A stretch of DNA of 64,000 bases from Chitiniphilus eburneus (GCF_005048205.1 NZ_SUMF01000002.1:310001-374000); one strand, 5' to 3'. Counted from the first letter of the stretch, positions 35,004 to 44,491 are shown. Program-made: numbers and translations. Notes: generated by a model not told the origin, from the sequence alone.

Positions 35004-36041
35004 GTGAACCCCGCGACCGAGCCTGACCTGCTGCCGGATTTCCGCAACATGGGCGTAATCCTGCGCATCCTGGTGTTTGCCCATCTCGCCCTCTTCGTCT
35101 ATTCGCTGATTGGTCTGGCGAGCTGGTCGGTATGGGCGCAACGTTTTTCCGATAGCGTGCTGTGGCTGGAGTTTTCCCTGCTGCCGGCGTTGCTGCTGCT
35201 GGGGCTGGCCAGCCCCTTGCTGGGGCGGTTGCCCTACAACTACGGCGCCGTGGGGGTCTGCCTGCTCGCCGTGGTCGGAGGCAGCATCGGGCGGGCGGTA
35301 GTGCTGCCGGTGGAAGGTGGCGAGCAGTTGTTGTTGGCCGGCGCGATGGCGATCCTGGCTGTTTCGCTCACCCTGTTAGGGTATTTCAGGCTGAAGCAGC
35401 GCTCGCTATCGCCTAGATTGTCGGAGGCTAGGCTGGCTGCGTTGCAGTCGCGTATCCGGCCGCATTTCTTTTTCAACAGCCTGAATGCGGTGCTGTCGCT
35501 GATTCGGAGCGAGCCCCTCAAGGCCGAGCAGATGCTGGAGGACCTGGCGGATTTGTTCCGGGTCTTGATGAAAGATAATCGTCAGTTGGCGCGCCTCGAC
35601 AGAGAGGTCGATTTGACGAAGCGTTACCTGAATATCGAGGCGGTTCGGCTGGGCCCGAGGCTGAAAGTCGACTGGCATATCGACAATATGCCGGGAGATG
35701 CCGCGGTACCGCCGCTGATGTTGCAGCCGTTGGTCGAAAATGCCATCTATCATGGCATCGAACCGGCGTTGGAGCCGGCCCCGATCCAGGTGAACATTTT
35801 TCGGATCAGGGATCAACTGCATCTGGATGTGAGAAATCCCCTGCCGCCGGTGGATGCGGTGCGCCAGCATCAGGGGAACGGAATTGCGCTGGAAAATATC
35901 CGCGAGCGCTTGCTGTTGCATTTTGACGCCGAAGCCAACCTCACGACTCAAGCCGTGAATGGCTATTATCAAGTACACATTGTGGTGCCTTACCGGGAGA
36001 TTGCCCATGACGACGCCATTGCGCCTTTTTCTGGTCGATGA
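35004..36041 (+). CDS. LytS/AlgZ-type sensor histidine kinase
   Basis: This 345-aa protein has four or five N-terminal membrane segments (about residues 18-135) and a His-kinase domain: the phospho-acceptor region QSRIRPHFFFNSLNAV, then an ATP-binding LMLQPLVENAIYHGIEP and GNGIALENIRERL. This is the HPK-LytS/AlgZ class that partners LytTR regulators. It starts at a GTG (35004) and its 3' end overlaps the regulator gene by 35 bp. By analogy with AlgZ it may control surface or motility functions. Confidence 0.9.
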   Translation: MNPATEPDLLPDFRNMGVILRILVFAHLALFVYSLIGLASWSVWAQRFSDSVLWLEFSLLPALLLLGLASPLLGRLPYNYGAVGVCLLAVVGGSIGRAVVLPVEGGEQLLLAGAMAILAVSLTLLGYFRLKQRSLSPRLSEARLAALQSRIRPHFFFNSLNAVLSLIRSEPLKAEQMLEDLADLFRVLMKDNRQLARLDREVDLTKRYLNIEAVRLGPRLKVDWHIDNMPGDAAVPPLMLQPLVENAIYHGIEPALEPAPIQVNIFRIRDQLHLDVRNPLPPVDAVRQHQGNGIALENIRERLLLHFDAEANLTTQAVNGYYQVHIVVPYREIAHDDAIAPFSGR

Positions 36042-36762
36042 CGAGTTACCGGCGCTGCGCCGATTGGAAGATGTGCTGAACGATTGTGCCGCCGACTTCC
36101 CGCTGGAAATCGTCGGGACGGCTACGAACGGGGTATCGGCCTTGTCGCAACTGGCCGAAGCCGATGCCGATGCAGCCATCATCGATATCCAGATGCCGCA
36201 AATGAGCGGTATCGAGCTGGCGCGTGAGCTACAGGGGCTGTCGCAGCCCCCTGCCGTGATCTTTGCCACGGCCTTCGAGGAATACGGCGTTGCCGCCTTC
36301 GAAGTCCGCGCTATCGATTACCTGCTCAAGCCGATCCGTCGCGAACGCCTGATGGACGCCCTGAACCGCGTCCGTGAGCTGCGCGACGCCAAAACCCAGG
36401 CCGAACCATCTTCCACCGCGCGTAGCCATTTCAGCGTGACCGAACGCGGTCGGCTGCATCTGATTCCGGTGTCGGAAGCGCGGTATCTCAAGGCCGAGCA
36501 GAAATACATCACGCTGCGTACCCGCGAGCGGGAGTACCTGCTGGAAGATTCGCTGACCCGGCTGGAAGAAGAGTTCGGTAGCCGTTTCGTGCGTATTCAC
36601 CGTAATTGCCTGGTGGCGCGGGATTCCCTGATCGGGTTCGAAAAGGTACCCTCCAACGGTGGCGAAACCCATTGGGTCGCCGTCCTGCGGGATGTTCCCG
36701 ATCGCCTGGCCGTCAGCCGCCGGCAACAACACGTCATCAAGGATTTCAAGAAAAATGGATGA
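36007..36762 (+). CDS. LytTR-type response regulator (AlgR-like)
   Basis: This 251-aa protein has a receiver domain (LFLVDDELPALRRLEDVL, phospho-Asp in AAIIDIQMPQMSG, Lys in YLLKPIRRERL) and a C-terminal LytTR DNA-binding domain (RGRLHLIPVSEARYLKAEQK, FVRIHRNCLVA). I chose the ATG at 36007. It forms an operon with the kinase and overlaps the next gene. Confidence 0.92.
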   Translation: MTTPLRLFLVDDELPALRRLEDVLNDCAADFPLEIVGTATNGVSALSQLAEADADAAIIDIQMPQMSGIELARELQGLSQPPAVIFATAFEEYGVAAFEVRAIDYLLKPIRRERLMDALNRVRELRDAKTQAEPSSTARSHFSVTERGRLHLIPVSEARYLKAEQKYITLRTREREYLLEDSLTRLEEEFGSRFVRIHRNCLVARDSLIGFEKVPSNGGETHWVAVLRDVPDRLAVSRRQQHVIKDFKKNG

Positions 36763-37165
36763 GTTCAGCATCACGACGCCATCGCTGCTTTTCCCTGCGA
36801 TTTCGTTGCTGATGTTGGCTTATACCAACCGTTTCCTGGCGTTATCCACGATCATCCGCCAGCTCTACGATGCGCATCATCGGGATCCGGACGGCAACAT
36901 CCTGCGGCAGCTCGGTAACCTGCGCCGCCGGGTGGCGCTGATCCGGGGTATGCAGGCATTCGGTGTGGGCAGCCTGATGCTGTGCATTGTCTCGATGGTG
37001 CTGGTGTTTTTTGCCCAGGCGCTTGCCGCCCACCTGGTGTTTGTTGCCAGCCTGTTCATGATGGTGATTTCGTTGCTGCTCTGCCTGACCGAAGTGCTGA
37101 TTTCCGACACGGCGCTCAATATCCTGCTGTCGGATATCGAAGCGGAGCTGCGCAGGCTGCCCTGA
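36755..37165 (+). CDS. DUF2721 family membrane protein
   Basis: This 136-aa protein has three membrane segments (about 10-32, 70-95 and 97-118) with a charged loop RQLYDAHHRDPDG between, typical of DUF2721. Its ATG overlaps the regulator stop (ATGGATGA), so it is part of the same operon. The function is unknown. Confidence 0.8.
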   Translation: MDEFSITTPSLLFPAISLLMLAYTNRFLALSTIIRQLYDAHHRDPDGNILRQLGNLRRRVALIRGMQAFGVGSLMLCIVSMVLVFFAQALAAHLVFVASLFMMVISLLLCLTEVLISDTALNILLSDIEAELRRLP

Positions 37166-37186
37166 TGATTTGCCGAATGCAAATGC

Positions 37187-37215
37187 AAAAGCCCTCGTCC
37201 GCCGAGGGCTTTTTT
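37187..37215. terminator. Bidirectional terminator
   Basis: AAAAGCCCTCG-TCCG-CCGAGGGCTTTTTT forms a strong hairpin with a T run on one side and an A run on the other, serving the convergent DUF2721 and dgkA genes. Confidence 0.9.
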
Positions 37216-37229
37216 GCGTTTGCCGCGCC

Positions 37230-37601
37230 TCATCCCAGCAGGGCGAGCCCCCACATGAGTGCCAGATTGATCAGGCAGATCAACTGGGCGGCGCTACCCA
37301 GGTCCTTGGCTCGCTTTGCCAGATGATGTTTCTCCAGCGAAGTATGGTCGACTGCTGCTTCGATCGCGGAATTGAGCAGTTCGACGATCACGGTCAGCAG
37401 GTGGCTGGCGATGACGGCGACGCGGGCCCAGCCGGGAAGGCCGACGAACAGCGCCAGTGGCACGCCGACACAGGCCAGCAACGACACCTGCCGGAACGCG
37501 GCCTCGTTGGCCCAGCCCGCTTTCAGGCCGTCGATGGAGTAACCCAGCGCATTGAACACGCGCTGTATGCCGGTCTTACCTTTGTAGGGGCTCTCTGACA
37601 C
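37230..37601 (-). CDS. dgkA: Diacylglycerol kinase
   Basis: This 123-aa integral membrane kinase recycles diacylglycerol to phosphatidate. The conserved ANEAAFRQ, VELLNSAIEAAVD and KRAKDLGSAAQ motifs are intact, with three membrane helices. It starts at the GTG at 37601 (VSESPYKG), with AAGGA 7 nt upstream. Confidence 0.95.
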   Translation of the reverse strand: MSESPYKGKTGIQRVFNALGYSIDGLKAGWANEAAFRQVSLLACVGVPLALFVGLPGWARVAVIASHLLTVIVELLNSAIEAAVDHTSLEKHHLAKRAKDLGSAAQLICLINLALMWGLALLG

Positions 37602-37621
37602 GCTCGATCCTTGACGGCGAT

Positions 37622-38371
37622 TTATTCGAAGATGCCGACGTATGCGGCGTAGGGGGCTAGCAAAGCCAGGGGAATCAACACGATAAAGCCGAGAAAAAGC
37701 GGGATCGATGCCAGGATGGTCAAGGCCACGAACGCGATGCTGAACACCAGGATCGGCAGGAAATTGCGCCAGAACGCCACATAACTGAGCTTCATGGCTT
37801 CGACGGCGCGCATCCCGCGCAACATGACCAGCGCGGGCGCGAAGAAATAGATGCTGGATACCAGCAGCCCGCCGATGAAGGCGAACAGGCCGAACCATAC
37901 CAATGCGCTTGAAGGGCTCTGTGCCGGCGTGTTCTTGGCCGATAGCGCTTCCTGGCTGAGTACGATCAACTGCGATTTCAGTCCCAGGAGTTCGACCATC
38001 AGCATCAGGATCATGAAGAAGGCCAGCCAGGCGACCAGATAGAAGGCGCCGACCAGCAGCAGTTCCCGGGTATTGCGCTTGAAGCCGTTGAACAGGTCGA
38101 GAACCTGGAAGGATTCGCCACGGTGGCAGCGATCGGCGGCATCCATCATCCCCGCGACCAGAACCGGCGTCACGATCGTGGCTGCGATCGATACCAGGGG
38201 CAATGCAGATAGCGCAAAAGCCAGAATGAAGAACAGCGCCGACATCGCCGTCCACTGCAACCAGCTCCGGCGATACAACGAAAACGCGCCGATGATCCAT
38301 AGCCACCCGCCTATCGCATCCACGCGCCTCGGTTCAGGTGTGGTGTCGATCACCACGTCGTCTTGCTGCAT
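37622..38371 (-). CDS. BPSS1780-family membrane protein
   Basis: This 249-aa protein begins MQQDDVVIDTTPEPRRVDA, followed by GWLWIIGAFSLYRRSWLQW and about six membrane segments, the pattern of the betaproteobacterial BPSS1780 family of unknown function. I chose the ATG at 38371, which has GGAGAAGG upstream. The gap to dgkA is 20 bp, so they may be co-transcribed. Confidence 0.8.
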   Translation of the reverse strand: MQQDDVVIDTTPEPRRVDAIGGWLWIIGAFSLYRRSWLQWTAMSALFFILAFALSALPLVSIAATIVTPVLVAGMMDAADRCHRGESFQVLDLFNGFKRNTRELLLVGAFYLVAWLAFFMILMLMVELLGLKSQLIVLSQEALSAKNTPAQSPSSALVWFGLFAFIGGLLVSSIYFFAPALVMLRGMRAVEAMKLSYVAFWRNFLPILVFSIAFVALTILASIPLFLGFIVLIPLALLAPYAAYVGIFE

Positions 38372-38493
38372 TGCCTTCTCCACCAATAAAAGTCCCGCGT
38401 ATCGTAGGGACGCAGGCTCTGCCTGACAAGCAAGGAAGTATTTCGTTCGATGGTGAAGCCACGATGACGAACCCGCGCCCAGGAGGACCCGGA

Positions 38494-38525
38494 CAAAAAA
38501 CAACCTGGCCATGAGGGCCAGGTTG
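38494..38525 (-). terminator. ackA terminator
   Basis: CAACCTGGCCCTCATGGCCAGGTTG on the minus strand is followed by a run of six T. It lies 45 bp past the ackA stop. Confidence 0.88.
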
Positions 38526-38570
38526 CTTTGGTGCTGCGGTCGTGTAGGACGGCCCGCTGACGATGGATGG

Positions 38571-39800
38571 TCAGGCGGGAGTCGGCGTCGCGGCGTACTG
38601 CGAGGCGGTTTCGTCCACGCATCCCAGGGAATGGCGCGCGATCATCAGTTCTTCGTTGGTCGGCACGACATAGACCGCCACCTGGCTTTGCGGGGTGGAA
38701 ATCAACCGTGGCTGGCCGCTGCGCTGAGCATTCAGCGATTCGTCCAGTTCCACACCCAGCCAGCCCAGTTGCCGGCACACATCGCGACGCACGATGTCGT
38801 CGTTTTCGCCAATGCCCGCGGTGAACACCAGCGCATCGATGCCTTGCAGCGTCACGGCAAGGGATGCGGCTTCGCGAGCGATCTTGCTGACGAAATAATC
38901 CACTGCCAGCTTGGCGCGCGGATCGTCGCTGGCGTGCAGCTCGCGCATGTCGCTGGAAATGCCGGACAAGCCCAGCAGGCCGGATTTCTTGTACAGCAGA
39001 TCCTCGATCCCCTTGGCATCCATATGCAGATGGTTCATCAGGTGCAGGACCACGCCGGCATCGATCGAACCGGTGCGCGTGCCCATCGGCAAGCCTTCCA
39101 GCGCGGTGAAGCCCATGGTGGAAGCCACGCCATGGCAGGCCGAGAGGGCCGCCATCGACGCACCGTTGCCCAAGTGGGCGACCACGGTACGGCCGGCCGC
39201 TGCACGCGCATCGATTTCCGGCAGTACTGCTGCGATGTACTCGTAGGAAAGGCCGTGGAAGCCATAGCGGCGAATGCCTTCGCGCTGCGAAAAATCGTAT
39301 GGCAAGGCATACAGCTGATTGATTTCAGGCTGGTTGGCGTGGAACGCGGTGTCGAAGCAGACCACTTGCGGTACGCCGGGCAACAGTTCGGCCAGGATGC
39401 GGATCGGCGTGATGTTGTGCGGTGCGTGCAACGGCGCCAGCGGCACCAGTGCTTCCAGTTCGGAAATGATCTCGTGGGTGACCAGCTCGGGGCGCGAGAA
39501 GCGACGGCCGCCATGCACGACGCGATGCCCGATGACAGCCAGCTTGCGACCGGCGGTGTGGTTTTCCAGCCACTTCAGGATATGGCGCAGTGCCTGATCA
39601 TGGCTCTTGGGCCCATCCGCCGGCAGGTTTTCCGCAGCCAGCTTGTCGCCATCCGCGGATTTGGCCGTGAAGTAAGGCTCTACGTAGATCCCTTCGACCT
39701 GGCCCTTGTAGAGCAGGACCGGATCGGGTTCACCCTGTTCGAACAGGGAGAACTTGATGCTGGAAGAACCGGCGTTGATCACCAGAATGAGTTGTTTCAT
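38571..39800 (-). CDS. ackA: Acetate kinase
   Basis: This 409-aa enzyme interconverts acetyl phosphate plus ADP with acetate plus ATP. It begins LVINAGSSSIKFSLF and has GHRVVHGG, AHLGNGASMAAL and VFTAGIGEND, the ASKHA-fold signatures. It lies 6 bp after the phosphate acetyltransferase gene. The acetyl phosphate it uses may also come from the phosphoketolase at 60184. Confidence 0.96.
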   Translation of the reverse strand: MKQLILVINAGSSSIKFSLFEQGEPDPVLLYKGQVEGIYVEPYFTAKSADGDKLAAENLPADGPKSHDQALRHILKWLENHTAGRKLAVIGHRVVHGGRRFSRPELVTHEIISELEALVPLAPLHAPHNITPIRILAELLPGVPQVVCFDTAFHANQPEINQLYALPYDFSQREGIRRYGFHGLSYEYIAAVLPEIDARAAAGRTVVAHLGNGASMAALSACHGVASTMGFTALEGLPMGTRTGSIDAGVVLHLMNHLHMDAKGIEDLLYKKSGLLGLSGISSDMRELHASDDPRAKLAVDYFVSKIAREAASLAVTLQGIDALVFTAGIGENDDIVRRDVCRQLGWLGVELDESLNAQRSGQPRLISTPQSQVAVYVVPTNEELMIARHSLGCVDETASQYAATPTPA

Positions 39801-39806
39801 TTGTAT

Positions 39807-41156
39807 TCAGTCTCCTTTGCGTCCTGCATGCGCCACCAGCGCCATGACGGCTGCCGATGCGAGGCGAGCCTTCACATCGTCCGCGCGGCTGGTCAGCACG
39901 ATTGGTACCCGGGCGCCGAGGACGATCCCCGCCGAATCCGCCCCTGCGAAATAGCTCATTGTTTTGGCAAGCATATTGCCCGATTCGATATCCGGCACGA
40001 CCAGAATGTCGGCCTGGCCCGCCACCGGCGACTTGATGCCTTTGGTCTTGGCTGCGACCATCGAGATGGCGTTGTCGAAAGCCAGCGGGCCATCCAGCAC
40101 GCCGCCCTGGATCTGGCCGCGATCAGCCATCTTGCAGAGCAATGCGGCGTCGAATGTGGAAGGCATCTTCTCGTAGACGGTTTCGACCGCGGAGAGAATG
40201 GCAACCTTGGGTTCCTCGATGCCGAGAATCTTGGCCAGGTTGATGGCGTTCTGCGTGATGTCCACCTTGGCGCCGAGATCGGGCGCGATGTTGATGGCAG
40301 CATCGGTCACCAGCAGCGGGCGGCCATAGGCGGGTACGTCCATCACGAACACGTGCGACACGCGCTTGCCGGCGCGCAGGCCGGTGCTGGAGCTCATGGC
40401 GGCACGCATCATCTCATCGGTGTGCAGGCTGCCCTTCATCAGTGCCTGCGCCTCGCCGCTGCGGCACAGTGCCACGGCCTTGTCGGCGGCTTCGTGGCTG
40501 TGTTCTGCGTGGACGATCTGGATTCCGGTCAGGTCGACGCCAACCGTGGCTGCAATGCCCAGGATCTTGCCTTCGGGACCGACCAGGATTGGCGTGATCA
40601 GGCCGGCCTTGGCTGCTTCCAGCGCGCCCAGCAGCGAATCGCGGTCACAAGGATGGACAACCGCGGTGGGAACTGGGGGGAATTTCTCTGCCTTGGCGCG
40701 CAAGGCCGTGAACACGTGGTGCTGGCGCAGGGTGAGTTGTGGCGGCTCTTCAAAACGATTCAGGCGTTTTTCGGTCGGCGGCACCACAATGATGGGGCCG
40801 GAGGCGATCACTTCGCCGAGTTGGTTCTCGCAGCGGCACTCCATCTGGACCTGCTTCGAGACTTCGTGTTTTTCCGTGACTTCCAGCGCGATGGTCAGTT
40901 CGTCGGATTCACGAATCCAGCCGTGCGATTTCAGTTCGTGGCCCGCCAGGATGGAACCGTTGCCGGGAAAGAAATTGGTGGTGGTCGACGAGAACAGCGG
41001 GAACGCGCCGAGCGCGGGTACGCTACGCTGTTCACCTTCGCCCCTGGAACCGGCAATCATGCCGAACAGCGTGATATCGCTGGCTCGAACCGTGTGCTTA
41101 CGCTCATAGCGCATGCCTGGGCGGATGTCGTCGAACAGAATGTTTTCGTGGACCAT
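39807..41156 (-). CDS. Bifunctional enoyl-CoA hydratase/phosphate acetyltransferase
   Basis: This 449-aa protein has an N-terminal MaoC-like hot-dog domain (FDDIRPGMRYERKHTVRASD) and a C-terminal phosphotransacetylase domain (PVPTAVVHPCDRDSLLGALE, VLGARVPIVLTSRAD). The PTA half makes acetyl phosphate from acetyl-CoA. I chose the ATG at 41156 with AAGGAGC upstream. It forms an operon with ackA. Confidence 0.93.
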   Translation of the reverse strand: MVHENILFDDIRPGMRYERKHTVRASDITLFGMIAGSRGEGEQRSVPALGAFPLFSSTTTNFFPGNGSILAGHELKSHGWIRESDELTIALEVTEKHEVSKQVQMECRCENQLGEVIASGPIIVVPPTEKRLNRFEEPPQLTLRQHHVFTALRAKAEKFPPVPTAVVHPCDRDSLLGALEAAKAGLITPILVGPEGKILGIAATVGVDLTGIQIVHAEHSHEAADKAVALCRSGEAQALMKGSLHTDEMMRAAMSSSTGLRAGKRVSHVFVMDVPAYGRPLLVTDAAINIAPDLGAKVDITQNAINLAKILGIEEPKVAILSAVETVYEKMPSTFDAALLCKMADRGQIQGGVLDGPLAFDNAISMVAAKTKGIKSPVAGQADILVVPDIESGNMLAKTMSYFAGADSAGIVLGARVPIVLTSRADDVKARLASAAVMALVAHAGRKGD

Positions 41157-41392
41157 GGAAGCTCCTTGGCAAGGCACGGATGGGGTGTCTGACTAATCGT
41201 AGTGCGGTTTTGTTGCACCGCAATACGCACGCCGAGCAGCATAATCTTCGCCCGATGGTGTTATCTTGGCGAAGATCAATACCTGACAGCGTGAATCCGG
41301 CGATACAGAACGATTTACTTTATTTGAATACTGGCAGCATATTTCCGTACCGGCCGCGCTACATCAATCTTTCACCAATTTGTGCCAATGGC

Positions 41393-41878
41393 ATGAAACA
41401 AACCACCACTCACCTGATATGCGCACCGACTATGCCCGGCGCAGCACGCGTCGAGGCGCTGTTGGCGAGCCCCGGCGACTACGTTGAGGTCGATGCGCCG
41501 TTGATCAGCCTGTTGCTGGACGGCGAGCAACTGCTGGTCCATGCCTCGACCGATGGCGTGATCGAGAGTTTCGTGGTGGCCCTGAATGACGAGATCGGCA
41601 GCGATGAATTGTTGCTGATGATGGAAGTCGAAGAGCCGGACAGCGAATGGCTGACCTGGGTGGATGGTCTGCCCCCTGTTTGCGAAACTTCGCTTCCGGT
41701 TTCCGCCTCTGTGGAGGGTACGCCGGAGCCGGTGCTACAGGTGACCAGGACGGCGGCCTCGCTGGCGGCACGCCTGGGCGTGAACCTGGCGGAGGTACAG
41801 GCAGGGCCGCAAGGTGTGATCGACGAGGCCGCGGTCGAGGCCTGGGTGCGTCAGGCGCTGGGCACCCGCCGCAGTTAG
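41393..41878 (+). CDS. Lipoyl-domain-like protein with a peripheral-subunit-binding motif
   Basis: This 161-aa protein begins MKQTTTHLICAPTMPG and has a biotin/lipoyl-like fold (ARVEALLASPGDYVEVDAPL, STDGVIESFVVALND), but the lysine of the lipoylation hairpin is missing. The C-terminus (RTAASLAARLGVNLAEVQAG) resembles the E3-binding domain of 2-oxoacid dehydrogenase E2 proteins. No catalytic domain follows. The start at 41393 is uncertain because no good ribosome site is visible. Confidence 0.6.
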   Translation: MKQTTTHLICAPTMPGAARVEALLASPGDYVEVDAPLISLLLDGEQLLVHASTDGVIESFVVALNDEIGSDELLLMMEVEEPDSEWLTWVDGLPPVCETSLPVSASVEGTPEPVLQVTRTAASLAARLGVNLAEVQAGPQGVIDEAAVEAWVRQALGTRRS

Positions 41879-41896
41879 TCCTCATCGACGTTCATC

Positions 41897-42937
41897 TCAA
41901 TCGCGCAGATGCGCCAGCAGGTGACGTCGCGCATCCCGGTTGAACAGCGCAACGCCGATCAGGGCAACCATGGCACCCAGCATCGCGTCGTTCAGGCGTA
42001 CCCGCAGGATGGCGGCGCCGGCGCCCTGCCCCGCTGGTAGCAGCACGATATCGAACAGCAGCAGGATCATGGCGGTCATCACCGCCGAGGCGGCCCACTG
42101 ATTGCGCGCAACGGCCAACGGCCGCAGGAACGCCAGTATCGTGACCCAGACCAGCATCAATCCCATATAAGGAAGGATGTGGCTGATGCACCAGGCGGCA
42201 GCCGCGCCGGCCAGCGTGCCGAACGCGGTCTGGAACAAGCGGCGCAGGCTGTCGGGACCATCCGGCCTGATGACGAACAGCGTGACGGCGGTGACCCATG
42301 CTGGTCTGGTGTAGTGAAGGTCGAGCGCCAGCCACATTGCGGCGCAGGTGGTGGCTGAAAAGCCCAGCGCATGGGTCCATCCCGCATTGCGTCCCCGCAT
42401 GACCTTGCCGATGCTGTTGACCAGCCCCGGATGGGTTCGGGGCAAGGCGCGAGGCCAGATCATGCTGTCCACCCCGACGGCGGCAAGCCCGATGGCAATG
42501 CCCAGCACCGCAAAGATCAGTGCGGACCACGGTGGTGCGGGCAGGTAGGCGTAGATCAGGAATGCCAGTACGACGAAACGGGCAATGGTCTCGAGTGCCA
42601 CGCCGGTGCCATCGATCCAGCCGACCCCCAGGCATAACATCGCCAGCAGCAGTAGCAGCAAGGCAGGCGAGGCGGAGCCGATCAGGTTGCCCGCGATGCC
42701 GGCCGAAAAGATCAGCGCCAGGCCCCAGGCCTGGGTCGATGCGCGATGGCGGAAGGTTCCGCCAAAATCCAGGAAGCTGGCGTAGAGGCCGCCGATGGCG
42801 CCGAACAGGATGCCGTACGGCTGATCCAGGCAATAGGCGATCAGCATGGGCAGGCCGACGCTGATGGCGCCACAGACTGCCTTGCGCCAGGGCATTTCGG
42901 CCTGCTGCAATGCGAGCAAGTGAATCGGGAGATGCAT
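41897..42937 (-). CDS. FUSC-family membrane protein
   Basis: This 346-aa protein has about ten membrane segments in two blocks (about 20-150 and 190-335). The segment PYGILFGAIGGLYASFLDFG and the pair-repeat layout match the FUSC (fusaric-acid-resistance-like/aromatic acid exporter) family. It is unusually short for the AaeB type, lacking the soluble domain. It is convergent with the lipoyl-like gene. Confidence 0.85.
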   Translation of the reverse strand: MHLPIHLLALQQAEMPWRKAVCGAISVGLPMLIAYCLDQPYGILFGAIGGLYASFLDFGGTFRHRASTQAWGLALIFSAGIAGNLIGSASPALLLLLLAMLCLGVGWIDGTGVALETIARFVVLAFLIYAYLPAPPWSALIFAVLGIAIGLAAVGVDSMIWPRALPRTHPGLVNSIGKVMRGRNAGWTHALGFSATTCAAMWLALDLHYTRPAWVTAVTLFVIRPDGPDSLRRLFQTAFGTLAGAAAAWCISHILPYMGLMLVWVTILAFLRPLAVARNQWAASAVMTAMILLLFDIVLLPAGQGAGAAILRVRLNDAMLGAMVALIGVALFNRDARRHLLAHLRD

Positions 42938-42967
42938 ACAGGCTCCGATACGAACGAACTCAGCTTA

Positions 42968-43233
42968 GGGCGTGTCGTCACATGTTTCACGACAGCGTTC
43001 GGCGCAGTTCGGGATGCCGCGCCAGGCGCTGGACGCGCGGCGGTATGGATACCGCAAGCGGCCTGCGACACCGCGCAGCGCCCGAACTGCCCCGAACCCG
43101 CAGGGCTGGGCGGAAAAAACACCATCCACTGCGTTGCGCTCCTTGCCAATAACCGGTTATTGGCTGCGTCGCGCGCCTGATGGCTGGTGCTTTTTCGGCC
43201 CAGCGCTGCCGCAAAACATGTGACGACACGCCC
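42968..43233. mobile_element. 266-bp palindromic MITE with TA duplication
   Basis: GGGCGTGTCGTCACATGTTT at the left is repeated inverted at the right, with TA on both sides. The centre has a second long dyad around CCAATAACCGGTTATTGG. There is no real gene. TA duplications point to an IS630/Tc1-type transposase. Confidence 0.85.
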
Positions 43234-43265
43234 TAGCAGCGCGAGGGTAATTGCCATGCCGAATA

Positions 43266-43292
43266 CGTCAACGCCCCGCAGTGCGGGGCGTT
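43266..43292 (-). terminator. Possible DAHP synthase terminator
   Basis: CAACGCCCCGC-ACT-GCGGGGCGTTG forms a strong stem 26 bp past the synthase stop, but the following U tract is weak. Confidence 0.6.
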
Positions 43293-43317
43293 GCATGGCG
43301 CGCAGTTTCTGCCTGGG

Positions 43318-44397
43318 TCAGGCGGTGGTTGCCGCCAGACGGGCAAACGCGCGGCGCTCCGCCACGGCATTGGCCAGGTCGGCCAGGACCTTCTCCGTAT
43401 CGCTCCAGCCGATGCAGGCATCGGTGATCGACTGGCCGTAGCAGGCTGCCTTGTCGCCCACCAGATCCTGGCGCCCTTCGATCAGGTGCGATTCGATCAT
43501 CACCCCGAACAACGCGTGGTTGCCGGAGGAAACCTGTGCACAGGTGTCGTTGCACACTTCGATCTGACGGCGGTAGTCCTTGCGGCTATTGGCATGGCTG
43601 AAGTCGACCATGACCTTTTCCGGCAGGCCCGCTGCGGCCAGATCGGCCTGGGCGGCGCGCACATGGTTGGCGTCGTAGTTCGGTTCCTTGCCGCCCCGCA
43701 GGATGATGTGGCAATCCGGGTTGCCGGCGGTGGAGACGATGGCCGAGTGGCCATACTTGGTCACCGACAGGAAATGATGCGGCTGGCCGGCGGCGCGAAT
43801 CGCATCGATGGCGATCTTGAGATTGCCGTCGGTGCCATTCTTGAAGCCCACCGGGCAGGACAGGCCGGAAGACAGCTCGCGATGGACCTGCGATTCGGTG
43901 GTGCGTGCGCCAATGGCGCCCCAGCTCATCAGATCGGCCATGTATTGCGGCGTGATCATGTCCAGGTATTCGCCGGCGGTGGGCAATGCCATATCGTTCA
44001 GATCGAGCAGCAACTTGCGCGCAATGCGCAGCCCGTCGTTGATATTGAAGCTGCCGTTCAGGTAGGGATCGTTGATCAGACCCTTCCAGCCCACCGTGGT
44101 ACGCGGCTTTTCGAAATAAACGCGCATCACCACTTCGAGACGATCCTTGTACTGCTCCCGCAACACCTTCAGCTTGCGGCCGTATTCCAGCGCGGCTTCG
44201 GTATCGTGAATGGAACAGGGGCCGACGATGACCAACAGGCGATCATCCGTGCCTTGCAGGATATTGTGGATGGCTTGTCGCGATTCGAACGTGGTGGCCG
44301 AAGCGGTATCGGTAACCGGATACTTTTCCAGCAGGGCGATCGGCGGCAGCAGTTCCTTGATTTCGCGAATGCGAACGTCGTCGGTCTGGTAATGCAT
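43318..44397 (-). CDS. aroG: 3-deoxy-7-phosphoheptulonate (DAHP) synthase, class I
   Basis: This 359-aa enzyme makes DAHP from phosphoenolpyruvate and erythrose 4-phosphate, the first step of aromatic amino acid synthesis. It has VIVGPCSIHD, MRVYFEKPRTTVGWKG, NGTDGNLKIAIDAI and VDFSHANS. The length and motifs match the AroG/AroF/AroH type; which feedback class applies is not clear. A 5' gap to the Fur-like gene of 94 bp may hold its promoter. Confidence 0.93.
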   Translation of the reverse strand: MHYQTDDVRIREIKELLPPIALLEKYPVTDTASATTFESRQAIHNILQGTDDRLLVIVGPCSIHDTEAALEYGRKLKVLREQYKDRLEVVMRVYFEKPRTTVGWKGLINDPYLNGSFNINDGLRIARKLLLDLNDMALPTAGEYLDMITPQYMADLMSWGAIGARTTESQVHRELSSGLSCPVGFKNGTDGNLKIAIDAIRAAGQPHHFLSVTKYGHSAIVSTAGNPDCHIILRGGKEPNYDANHVRAAQADLAAAGLPEKVMVDFSHANSRKDYRRQIEVCNDTCAQVSSGNHALFGVMIESHLIEGRQDLVGDKAACYGQSITDACIGWSDTEKVLADLANAVAERRAFARLAATTA

Positions 44398-44491
44398 GGT
44401 GTTCCCTAGCGGTGCAATACGGCGCGGCGATTGAATATCTCAATCGGATTGCGCACTGCATTAATTTTGAGCAAGGGAAGTAGATTAGCGC

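Noticed and set aside
38511-41192. 893-codon plus-strand frame across ackA and the phosphotransacetylase gene
   Set aside because: It is the antisense of two well-supported enzymes in high-GC DNA.
42975-42990. TGTTTCACG half-palindrome in the second MITE as a fifth parS
   Set aside because: Only one arm matches; it belongs to the MITE terminal repeat.
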